Position numbers and translations under genes: made by a program. Positions 14,680 to 20,564 of a stretch of DNA of 33,328 bases are shown here, piece after piece. How positions within the stretch are numbered: the stretch's first letter is position 1; each line of letters opens with the position of its first letter. This DNA is from Alphaproteobacteria bacterium (GTDB lineage Bacteria > Pseudomonadota > Alphaproteobacteria > Geminicoccales > Geminicoccaceae): contig JALUAG010000103.1 in the NCBI GenBank assembly GCA_027045875.1, positions 1 through 33,328 on the forward strand. Direction: 5' to 3'. The notes under the pieces are model-generated. The model ran no database searches and was not told the DNA's origin. It saw nothing but the letters and a program-made list of their open reading frames with translations.

Positions 14680-14730
14680 GGGCGCATTCTCGCTTCTCCG
14701 AGGGCCGAGGTAAATCCCGGAAGGGTCGGA

Positions 14731-14882
14731 TTTTTGTTTAAATGATTGAGTTTACGACGAAAAGTGCCGTTCGGACCCAGCGTGCGTGTCGTCCGCGTGG
14801 AAGCCCGGCTCCGTAGGAGCCCCGTAGACGGCCGATTCGCATGCCGGACGACCTTCGGTACCCGAAAATCCTTAAACAAAAA
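14731..14882. repeat. AT-rich 11-bp inverted repeat enclosing about 130 bases
   Basis: TTTTTGTTTAA at 14731-14741 is the exact reverse complement of TTAAACAAAAA at 14872-14882. GTTTA recurs at 14750-14754 and TTAAAC at 14884-14889. The enclosed bases include the hairpin GGCTCC-GTA-GGAGCC (14807-14821). These are the most AT-rich bases of an otherwise very GC-rich window. They could be a promoter/activator region, the closing stem of an RNA, or the ends of a small inserted element. Confidence 0.5.
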
Positions 14883-15022
14883 ATTAAACAGGTTTGCGGC
14901 CCGTCTGGGGGCATTCCGGCACCGCTTCCTCGGCCGTGGGGTGGCCCCCGCCGGATCGGACGGCGCCCGACCGCGACCATCGTCGCCTTCGGCCGCATGC
15001 GCGGGCGTGAAACATCGGCACC

Positions 15023-16018
15023 ATGAAGATCGAGATCCTGCGCACCGGCAAGTTCCGCGACGCGGGCGGTCGGGACATCGTCGTCGACCGCGAGGCGCTC
15101 GCGCGGATGGCGTCATCCTACGATCCGCAGCTGCACGAGGCGCCCGTGGTGGTCGGCCATCCCGTCCACGACCAGCCGGCCTACGGCTGGGTGAAGCGTC
15201 TGGAGGCCCGCGACGACCGCCTGCTGGCCGAGCTCGGCGAGCTCGACCCCGGCTTCGTCGAGCTCGTGCGGCAGGGGCGTTTCAAGACCCGTTCCGTGTC
15301 GCTCTACCTGCCCGGCATGGCCAATCACCCGCGCTCCGGGGAGGGCATCTATCTCCGGCATGTGGGCTTCCTCGGAGCGCAGCCGCCGGCCGTCAAAGGG
15401 CTGCGGCCGGTGCAGCTCTCGGGCGACGACGATGCCGTCGCCGAGATCACGACGGACGTCGGCGGCGGGGCGGACCCGGTACCGAAGGGACCGGATGGCG
15501 ACACTCCCGAAACCCACGCGACCGGAACCGAATCCACAGCCGAGGGATCGAACATGACCGACACCGGACAGGATACCGGCAGCCAGGACGCCCTGGCCGA
15601 GCGCGAAAAGCAGCTCGAGGAGCGCGAGCGTCGGATCGCCGAACGCGAGGCGGAGCTCGAGGCGGAGCGCCGGCGCCTCGCGCGCGAGGCCCATGCCGCC
15701 TTCGCCGAAGGGCTGCTCGCCGAGGGGCGGATCGTTCCCGCCGACCGCGACATCGTGGTGGCCCTCCTGGAGGTCGCCGACACGGCGCCGGCCGAGTTCG
15801 CCGACGGCGAAACGGTGTTCGGCGAACGGCTGCGCAAGTGGCTGAGCTCCCTGCCGAAGCGGGTGGAGTTCGGCGAGCGGGCCGGCGGAGAGAAGCACGC
15901 CGAGCTCTCGGACCCGGAGACCATCGCCGAGCGGGCGATCGCCTATCAGGCCGAGATGAGACGCAAGGGCATCATCGTGCGCGCCGACGAAGCGGTGCGC
16001 CGGGTCGTCGGAGGCTGA
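15023..16018 (+). CDS. Mu I-type prohead protease with C-terminal scaffold (I/Z)
   Basis: The 331-residue protein begins with the Mu I-like protease domain at about residues 1-150: ILRTGKFRDAGGRDIVV, EAPVVVGHPVHDQPAYGWV, GRFKTRSVSLYL, and YLRHVGFLGAQPPAVKGL. H and S residues in these blocks are candidate catalytic positions. After a linker, residues 178-331 form a scaffold-like region with a strong coiled coil (LAEREKQLEERERRIAERE and on). An in-frame ATG at 15554 probably starts a separate scaffold, as Z does within I in Mu. The ATG at 15023 directly precedes the conserved start of the family; no strong ribosome site precedes it. Confidence 0.9.
   Translation: MKIEILRTGKFRDAGGRDIVVDREALARMASSYDPQLHEAPVVVGHPVHDQPAYGWVKRLEARDDRLLAELGELDPGFVELVRQGRFKTRSVSLYLPGMANHPRSGEGIYLRHVGFLGAQPPAVKGLRPVQLSGDDDAVAEITTDVGGGADPVPKGPDGDTPETHATGTESTAEGSNMTDTGQDTGSQDALAEREKQLEERERRIAEREAELEAERRRLAREAHAAFAEGLLAEGRIVPADRDIVVALLEVADTAPAEFADGETVFGERLRKWLSSLPKRVEFGERAGGEKHAELSDPETIAERAIAYQAEMRRKGIIVRADEAVRRVVGG
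15554..16018 (+). CDS. probable internal-start scaffold protein (Mu Z-like), same frame as protease
   Basis: An ATG at 15554 in the frame of the protease gene is preceded by GAGGGA at 15542-15547, six bases upstream. Translation from here gives 154 residues containing only the coiled coil (residues about 12-60) and the helical C-terminal part. In Mu the scaffold Z is made from an internal in-frame start of I; the same layout is inferred here from the linker, the ribosome site and the domain boundary. Confidence 0.6.
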   Translation: MTDTGQDTGSQDALAEREKQLEERERRIAEREAELEAERRRLAREAHAAFAEGLLAEGRIVPADRDIVVALLEVADTAPAEFADGETVFGERLRKWLSSLPKRVEFGERAGGEKHAELSDPETIAERAIAYQAEMRRKGIIVRADEAVRRVVGG

Positions 16019-16019
16019 C

Positions 16020-16400
16020 ATGAGCGGGCCCAACCCCACCCTCACCAAGAACTTCACCGCCGAGACCGCCGTCACCAGGTACCGCATCGTCAAGTTCGGA
16101 TCGTCGGACGGCCAGGTCGTCCAGGCCGCCGCCGCGACCGATGCCATGATCGGCGTCGCCGCCGAGCTGGACGCGGCCGGCGGCGAGCGGGTCGATGTCC
16201 ACCTCGCCGGTCTCGCGGAGGTCGAGTTCGGCGGCACGGTGACCCGCGGCGCGCTGGTCACCGCCGACAGCCAGGGGCGGGCCGTCGCCGCCGCGCCCGC
16301 GGCCGGCGTCAACAACCGCGTCATCGGCGTGGCGATGGTCTCGGCCGCCTCCGGGGACATCGCCTCCGTTCTGATCGCCCCGCAGCAGATCCAGGGATGA
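16020..16400 (+). CDS. capsid decoration/cement-like protein (DUF2190 type)
   Basis: The 126-residue beta-rich protein resembles the DUF2190 family of head decoration proteins: TAVTRYRIVKFGSSDGQVV, AAATDAMIGVAAELDAAGG, VDVHLAGLAEVEFGGTV, then RGALVTADSQGRAV and a GVAMVSAASGD segment. Such proteins add to the capsid shell after expansion. It sits between the protease/scaffold and the major capsid genes, as is common. The ATG begins one base after the protease stop, and the next gene starts four bases after its own. Confidence 0.82.
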   Translation: MSGPNPTLTKNFTAETAVTRYRIVKFGSSDGQVVQAAAATDAMIGVAAELDAAGGERVDVHLAGLAEVEFGGTVTRGALVTADSQGRAVAAAPAAGVNNRVIGVAMVSAASGDIASVLIAPQQIQG

Positions 16401-16404
16401 GCCC

Positions 16405-17340
16405 ATGACCACCGCGCCGTTTCCCGTCGATCCCGTCCTCGTCGGCATCACCCTCGCCTACCGCAATCCGCGCTACATCGCCGACGAGGTCCTGCCCCGC
16501 GTGCCCGTCGGCCGCGAGGAGTTCAAATACTGGAAGTACCCGGAGGACGAAGCGTTCCGGGTGCCGGACACCAGGGTCGGCCGGCGCTCGCGCCCCAACG
16601 AGATCGTCCTGACCGCCACCGAGAGCACGGCCTCGACCGAGGATTACGGGCTCGAGGATGCGGTGCCCAACGACGACATCAGGAACGCGCCCGCCAACCA
16701 CAGCCCGGTCGACCGGGCGACCGTGCAGCTGACCGAATACATCCTGATCGACCGCGAGCAGCGGGTCGCCAACCTCGTCTTCAACAGCTCGTCCTACGCC
16801 TCCGCCAACGTCACCACCCTGTCCGGCACCTCGCAATGGTCGGATCAGGCCAACTCCGACCCGGTGGACGCCATCACCGGGGCGCTCGACGTGCCGCTGG
16901 TGCGGCCGAACATCATGGTGCTCGGCCGGGCGGTCTGGACCAAGCTGCGGACCCATCCGAAGGTCGTGGCCGCGGTCAAGCCCGCCGGCGCCCGCGAGGC
17001 TTCGGGCGTGGCCATGCGCCAGGCCGTGGCCGAGCTCTTCGAGCTCGAGGAGGTCCTGGTCGGCGAGGCCTGGATCAACACCGCGAAGAAGGGCCAGGCG
17101 GCCTCGATCAGCCGCGTCTGGGGCAAGCACTGTGCACTGCTGTTCCGCGACCGCACGGCGGACACCCGCTCCGGTCTGACCTTCGGCTTCACCGCGCAGT
17201 TCGGCAGCCGCATCGCCGGCACCAGGCCCGATCCCGATATCGGTCTCAGGGGCGGCGTCCGCGTCCGGGTCGGCGAGTCGCTCAAGGAACTCGTGATCGC
17301 CAACCAGGCCGGATACCTGTTCCAGAACGCGGTGGCGTGA
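16405..17340 (+). CDS. major capsid protein (HK97-fold type, not the classic Mu gpT sequence)
   Basis: The 311-residue protein belongs to a capsid family found in several Mu-like and other prophages, recognised by VDPVLVGITLAYRNPRYIAD, VPVGREEFKYWKY, PDTRVGRRSRPNEI, NLVFNSSSYASANVTTLSG, the segment VLGRAVWTKLRTHPKVV, and the end VRVGESLKELVIANQAGY. It differs from the Mu T protein itself, so the head is only partly Mu-derived. Position after decoration protein and before head completion genes fits. The start follows an AGGGATG ribosome-type sequence. Confidence 0.9.
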   Translation: MTTAPFPVDPVLVGITLAYRNPRYIADEVLPRVPVGREEFKYWKYPEDEAFRVPDTRVGRRSRPNEIVLTATESTASTEDYGLEDAVPNDDIRNAPANHSPVDRATVQLTEYILIDREQRVANLVFNSSSYASANVTTLSGTSQWSDQANSDPVDAITGALDVPLVRPNIMVLGRAVWTKLRTHPKVVAAVKPAGAREASGVAMRQAVAELFELEEVLVGEAWINTAKKGQAASISRVWGKHCALLFRDRTADTRSGLTFGFTAQFGSRIAGTRPDPDIGLRGGVRVRVGESLKELVIANQAGYLFQNAVA

Positions 17341-17342
17341 CG

Positions 17343-17498
17343 ATGAAGGTCAGGATGGTGCACCGCGTCGTCCATGACGGGCGCGTCTACGAGACCGGCG
17401 ACGAGGCCGAGCTGCCCGAAAAGCACGCGCAGGCCCTGCTCGCGGTCGGCGCGGTCGTCAAGGTGCCGGCCCGACGCCGCGGCAAGGAGCCCTCGTGA
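17343..17498 (+). CDS. small hypothetical head-region protein
   Basis: The 51-residue protein has a short beta-type start (KVRMVHRVVHDGRVYETGD), a helix (PEKHAQALLAVGAVV) and a basic end PARRRGKEPS. Proteins of this kind (a VxxGxxYxxGxxxxLPxxxAxxLL pattern) often occur directly before gp36-type genes. Its role is unknown. It starts two bases after the capsid stop, and its stop overlaps the next GTG. Confidence 0.75.
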   Translation: MKVRMVHRVVHDGRVYETGDEAELPEKHAQALLAVGAVVKVPARRRGKEPS

Positions 17499-17923
17499 GC
17501 TACGCGACGCAGACCGATCTCGTCGAGCGGTTCGATCAGAACCAGCTCCTGGTCATCGCCGACCGTGACGGCGACAACCTGCTCGATGCGGACGTCGTCG
17601 CCAGGGCGCTGGCCGATGCCGACGCCGAGATCGACGCCTGGATCGGCAAGGTGCACGATCTGCCGCTGCCGTCGGTGCCCCCTCGCCTCGTGACGGTGGC
17701 CTGCGACATCGCCTTCTACCGTCTGCATCCGGCCGAGCCTCCGGAAGACGCCCGAAGGCGCTACGAGGACGCCCTCGCCTTCCTGCGGGCGGTGGCGGAG
17801 GGCCGCGCGGTGCTCGATGCCGGCGGTTCGCCGCCGCCGTCGGCCACCGGCGGGGTCTCCCATTCCGCCCCCGACCGCGTCTTCACGCGCGAGCGACTCG
17901 ACGACTTCGAGGGATTCCGATGA
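17495..17923 (+). CDS. head-tail connector protein (Mu gp36, DUF1320)
   Basis: The 142-residue protein starts at a GTG overlapping the preceding stop and shows the DUF1320 pattern: YATQTDLVERFDQNQLLVIA, ADADAEIDAWIGKVHDLPL, and VTVACDIAFYRLHP with the following RYEDALAFLRAVAEG. Family members are adaptor proteins between portal and tail. The gene is followed by the G-type and gp37-type completion genes with overlaps. Confidence 0.88.
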   Translation: MSYATQTDLVERFDQNQLLVIADRDGDNLLDADVVARALADADAEIDAWIGKVHDLPLPSVPPRLVTVACDIAFYRLHPAEPPEDARRRYEDALAFLRAVAEGRAVLDAGGSPPPSATGGVSHSAPDRVFTRERLDDFEGFR

Positions 17924-18411
17924 CCTTCGAGGTCGAGGTCGAGATCCGCAACGAGGAGCTGCTCGCGGCGTTCCGCAGGCTGGAGGCCACGGCCCGCGAC
18001 ATGAAGCCTGCGATGGAGCGCATCGGACGGTATCTCGAGGCCTCGACAAGGCTGCGGTTCCGAGACCAGACGGGACCCGACGGCGAACGCTGGCCGCCCA
18101 GCCGCAGGGCCATCGAGCAGGGCGGGCGGACGCTCGTCGACACCGGCACCCTGCGTAGCAGCATCACCTACGATGCCGGGCACGATCGCGTCGAGATCGG
18201 CACCAACGTCCCCTATGCGCCGGTCCACCAGTTCGGCGCCACCATCACCCCGAAGCGCGCCCGCTACCTGAAGTTCCGCACGCCCGACGGCGGCTTCGTG
18301 CAGACCACGCGCGTGACCGTTCCGACACGGCCGTTCCTGGGCATCGACGATCGCGACGAGCGCCGCATCCTCGAAATCCTCGAAGACGCCATCGCGGAGG
18401 CGGCGCGGTGA
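17920..18411 (+). CDS. virion morphogenesis/tail completion protein (Mu G family)
   Basis: The 163-residue protein shows the Phage_tail_S/Mu G pattern: a helical N terminus (ELLAAFRRLEATARDMKP), STRLRFRDQTGPDGERWPP, TLVDTGTLRSSITYDAG, VEIGTNVPYAPVHQFGATI and PTRPFLGIDDRDE. Such proteins cap and complete the tail or its joining to the head. In Mu the G gene lies between F (gp30) and I; here it is after gp36, while the Mu position is occupied by the structured repeats. Confidence 0.9.
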   Translation: MTFEVEVEIRNEELLAAFRRLEATARDMKPAMERIGRYLEASTRLRFRDQTGPDGERWPPSRRAIEQGGRTLVDTGTLRSSITYDAGHDRVEIGTNVPYAPVHQFGATITPKRARYLKFRTPDGGFVQTTRVTVPTRPFLGIDDRDERRILEILEDAIAEAAR

Positions 18412-18827
18412 TCGCGAGCATCGTCCAGCAGCTCTCCTCGGGCGTCTCCGCGCTCCGCACCGTGAAGTCGACCGCGGACATGGCCCTCGTGCTGGGCGGC
18501 AGGCTGCGTCATGCCCTGCCGGCGGCCTTCGTCCACCCGGTGCGCGACACGGCCGGCGAACCGCAGAGCTTCCCGGCCCACACCCAGATCATCCGGCGCC
18601 AGGTCGGCGTGCTGCTGCTGGTGGCAGCCCAGGGTGCGGACCGCGGCGCCGGCAGCCACGACGTGCTGGAGCCCCTCTTCGACGCGGTGCGGACCACCCT
18701 GGCCGGCTGGACGCCGTCCGGTGCCGACGAGCCGCTGCGCCTCGTCGGCGGCGAGATGGTCCGCGTCGCCGACGGCGTCGCCTGGTGGCTGGAGCTGTTC
18801 GAGACGGCGGAGCTGCTGCGGACATGA
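18408..18827 (+). CDS. tail terminator-like protein (Mu gp37, DUF1834)
   Basis: The 139-residue protein starts at a GTG overlapping the G-type stop. It has a helical start (IASIVQQLSSGVSALRTVK), then RRQVGVLLLVAAQGADRG, a helix LEPLFDAVRTTLAGWTP and the end VAWWLELFETAEL. The layout is that of gp37/DUF1834 and other tail terminators. Order after gp36 and G and before the tube protein supports the call. Confidence 0.75.
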   Translation: MIASIVQQLSSGVSALRTVKSTADMALVLGGRLRHALPAAFVHPVRDTAGEPQSFPAHTQIIRRQVGVLLLVAAQGADRGAGSHDVLEPLFDAVRTTLAGWTPSGADEPLRLVGGEMVRVADGVAWWLELFETAELLRT

Positions 18828-18994
18828 GAGAAGGCGGCCGATACGAGGTCGGCGAGGACGGCGAGCCGCGGCTCGTGGAGCGCACGGCCCCCGCTCCCGC
18901 GCCGTGGCAGCGTCGACCGCGGCCGCCGGCGACGTCCGCGCCCGAAGCCGCTCGGCCCCGGGAACCGGGGACCGAGCGTAGGAGGCGGAGCTGA
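18824..18994 (+). CDS. small proline/arginine-rich protein at the head-tail junction
   Basis: The 56-residue protein opens with GGRYEVGEDGEPRLVERTA and continues with a low-complexity proline and arginine tail. A short gene of this type is common before the tail tube in Mu-like phages and may correspond to Mu gp38, but its function is unknown. It overlaps the previous stop by four bases, and its 3' end contains the AGGAGG ribosome site of the next gene. Confidence 0.65.
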   Translation: MREGGRYEVGEDGEPRLVERTAPAPAPWQRRPRPPATSAPEAARPREPGTERRRRS

Positions 18995-19920
18995 TGGCCA
19001 AGCGCTGGAACAAGCGGATCCTGCTGGCCAAGGTCGAGACGAGCTACGGCACCGACGCGGCCCCCACCGGCGCCGCCGATGCCGTCCTGTGCCGCGATCT
19101 CGAACTCGGCGTCGAGGCGGAGCTGCTCGACCGCGAGCTCGTGCGGCCGACGCTCGGCGATCTTCCGGCGCTGTCCGCGCTGCGCCGGGCGACGGTCGAC
19201 TGCGAAATCGAACTCGCCGGATCCGGCGCCGCGGGCACCGCTCCCGCCTGGGGCACGCTGCTACGCGGCTGCGGCCTGGCCGAGACCGTCACCGCCGGCG
19301 TCAAGGTCCAGTACGATCCGGCATCCTCGAATCACGACAGCCTGACGCTCTACTGGTATGCCGACGGCCTCGTCCACAAGCTGGTCGGCTGCCGCGGCAC
19401 GGTGAGCCTGTCGCTCGAGGCCGGGCAGATCCCGACCATGCGCTTCCGGTTCACCGGTCTCTACCAGGACCCCACCGACGAGGCGCTGCCCAGCGCGGAT
19501 GTCAGCGCCTGGAAGACCCCGGCGGTCCCGAGCAAGGCCGCGACGCCCACCTTCACCCTGCACGGCGTCACGGCGATCGCCCGCAGCGCCGGCGTCGACC
19601 TCGCCAACCAGGTGACGTTCCGCGACATGATCGGCGCGAGCGACGTCAACATCGTCGACCGCTCCGTCACCGGCAGTGCCGTCATCGAGGCCGTGCCGGT
19701 CGCCACCAAGAACTGGCACAGTCTCGCCGCCGCCGGCACGCTCGGCGCGCTGAGCGTCGTCCACGGCACGCAGGCCGGCCAGATCGTCGAGCTCTCGGCA
19801 TCGGCGGTGCAGATCCGCGACGTCCGCTACGAGGAGCAGGACGGCATCATCTATCACGCGCTGGATCTCGGCTTCACCGAGACGTCCGGCGACGACGAAA
19901 TCGCTCTGATCGCGAGGTGA
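18994..19920 (+). CDS. major tail tube protein (siphovirus type)
   Basis: The 308-residue protein starts with LLAKVETSYGTDAAPTGAAD, typical of long phage tail tube proteins. It continues through a beta-rich body (CEIELAGSGAAGTAPAWG, WGTLLRGCGLAETV, SLTLYWYADGLVHKLVGC and GTVSLSLEAGQIPTMRFRF) to FTETSGDDEIALIAR. An AGGAGG at 18980-18985, eight bases before the ATG, is one of the strongest ribosome sites in the window, fitting a high-copy structural protein. Absence of any sheath protein implies a non-contractile tail. Confidence 0.85.
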   Translation: MAKRWNKRILLAKVETSYGTDAAPTGAADAVLCRDLELGVEAELLDRELVRPTLGDLPALSALRRATVDCEIELAGSGAAGTAPAWGTLLRGCGLAETVTAGVKVQYDPASSNHDSLTLYWYADGLVHKLVGCRGTVSLSLEAGQIPTMRFRFTGLYQDPTDEALPSADVSAWKTPAVPSKAATPTFTLHGVTAIARSAGVDLANQVTFRDMIGASDVNIVDRSVTGSAVIEAVPVATKNWHSLAAAGTLGALSVVHGTQAGQIVELSASAVQIRDVRYEEQDGIIYHALDLGFTETSGDDEIALIAR

Positions 19921-19923
19921 ACG

Positions 19924-20232
19924 ATGTTCCGAGTGGTGGAGAAGTTCACGTTCGCCGTCCCGGTCGAGGTGGTCCTTCCGGACGGCGAGAAACAGCCTTT
20001 CGAAGCCCGCTTCAGCGTCGGTTCCGAAGACATCGAAGAACTGCAGAATCCGGCAGCCATCGACGCGGCCCTGGCGCGGGTGTGGACCGGATGGTCGGGC
20101 GTCGTCGACGAGAACGGCGAGGAGGTCCCTTTCGACGAGGCCACCCGCGACCGTCTGCTGCGCTTCCCCTTCGTGCGGGTGGCGATCATCCGCGCCCTGG
20201 CGGGCGCCCTCGGAGGGTCGCGGGGAAACTGA
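19924..20232 (+). CDS. tail assembly chaperone, short form (lambda G-like)
   Basis: The 102-residue protein lies directly between tube and tape-measure genes, where siphophages encode the tail assembly chaperones. It shows a beta-type N-terminal half (VVEKFTFAVPVEVVLPDGEK, FSVGSEDIEELQNP) and a helical end. The gene ends CGG GGA AAC TGA, i.e. a GGGAAAC slippery heptamer at 20223-20229 directly at the stop. A -1 shift there would fuse it to the next frame and give a 213-residue long form. Conserved function: it coats the tape measure during tail assembly. Confidence 0.75.
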   Translation: MFRVVEKFTFAVPVEVVLPDGEKQPFEARFSVGSEDIEELQNPAAIDAALARVWTGWSGVVDENGEEVPFDEATRDRLLRFPFVRVAIIRALAGALGGSRGN

Positions 20233-20273
20233 TGCGCCGCATAGGCCGCCGCTGGGCACGAGGAGGCGGTGGC
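20223..20273 (+). promoter_or_regulatory. -1 ribosomal frameshift signal (GGGAAAC plus downstream hairpin)
   Basis: In the chaperone frame the sequence reads G GGA AAC TGA, the canonical X XXY YYZ heptamer (20223-20229). Slipping back one base gives GGG AAA CTG ATG and continues open to 20564. A possible stimulatory stem pairs GCCGCCGC (20245-20252) with GCGGTGGC (20266-20273), including one G-U pair. Lambda uses GGGAAAG between G and T at the equivalent place. Confidence 0.8.
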
Positions 20274-20564
20274 AGCGACGACATGGGCGACCAGCTGCGC
20301 ATGCTCGGGCTGCCGGCGGACATCGAAGCGCGTGACGAGCGGATCGAGATCCTGCCGGACATGATCGACGCCGTCCGCGTCGTCGGTGCCTGCGCCACCC
20401 AATGGCGGTTCCACCCGACGAGCGGGGTGCCGCTCGGGCTCGACTACGGGGCGGTGCGGGAGGCCGCGAGCTGGATGGGCATCGATCTCTCCGGACGCGT
20501 CTTCGACGACCTGCGTGGCATCGAGGCCGGCATCCGCGAGGAGCTGATGCGCCGATGGCACTGA
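20232..20564 (+). CDS. tail assembly chaperone extension (lambda T-like), probably made as a frameshift fusion
   Basis: The 110-residue frame starts at an ATG overlapping the short chaperone stop. It contains LRMLGLPADIEARDERIEIL, a central ACATQWRFHPTSGVPLGLDY and a helical end. The WRFHPTSGVPLGLDY type of segment recurs in second-frame chaperone or DUF1799-like proteins placed just before tape measures. It is probably made mainly as the C-terminal part of the -1 fusion, because the frame is open upstream of the ATG through the slippery site. Independent translation from 20232 cannot be excluded. The end overlaps the tape measure start. Confidence 0.7.
   Translation: MRRIGRRWARGGGGSDDMGDQLRMLGLPADIEARDERIEILPDMIDAVRVVGACATQWRFHPTSGVPLGLDYGAVREAASWMGIDLSGRVFDDLRGIEAGIREELMRRWH

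Larger units (their letters stand above)
14396..15022. other. 627-base gene-free region between minor head and protease genes
   Basis: No convincing gene lies here on either strand; the open frames have arginine-rich, low-complexity translations typical of GC-rich noncoding DNA. The first 284 bases hold three related structured repeats. The next part (14728-14889) is AT-rich and has an 11-bp inverted repeat around 130 bases that contain a small hairpin. The last 130 bases are GC-rich, with GGGGGC (14917-14922) able to pair with GCCCCC (14944-14949). In Mu the late promoter of gene I lies at the same place, so a promoter is expected here, but I cannot name its -10 element. Confidence 0.7.

Noticed and set aside
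14841-15026. 61-codon + strand open frame and - strand frames in the gene-free region
   Set aside because: No ribosome site, no recognisable pattern, and the frame runs through AT-rich repeats into the start of the protease gene; composition is unlike the neighbouring genes.
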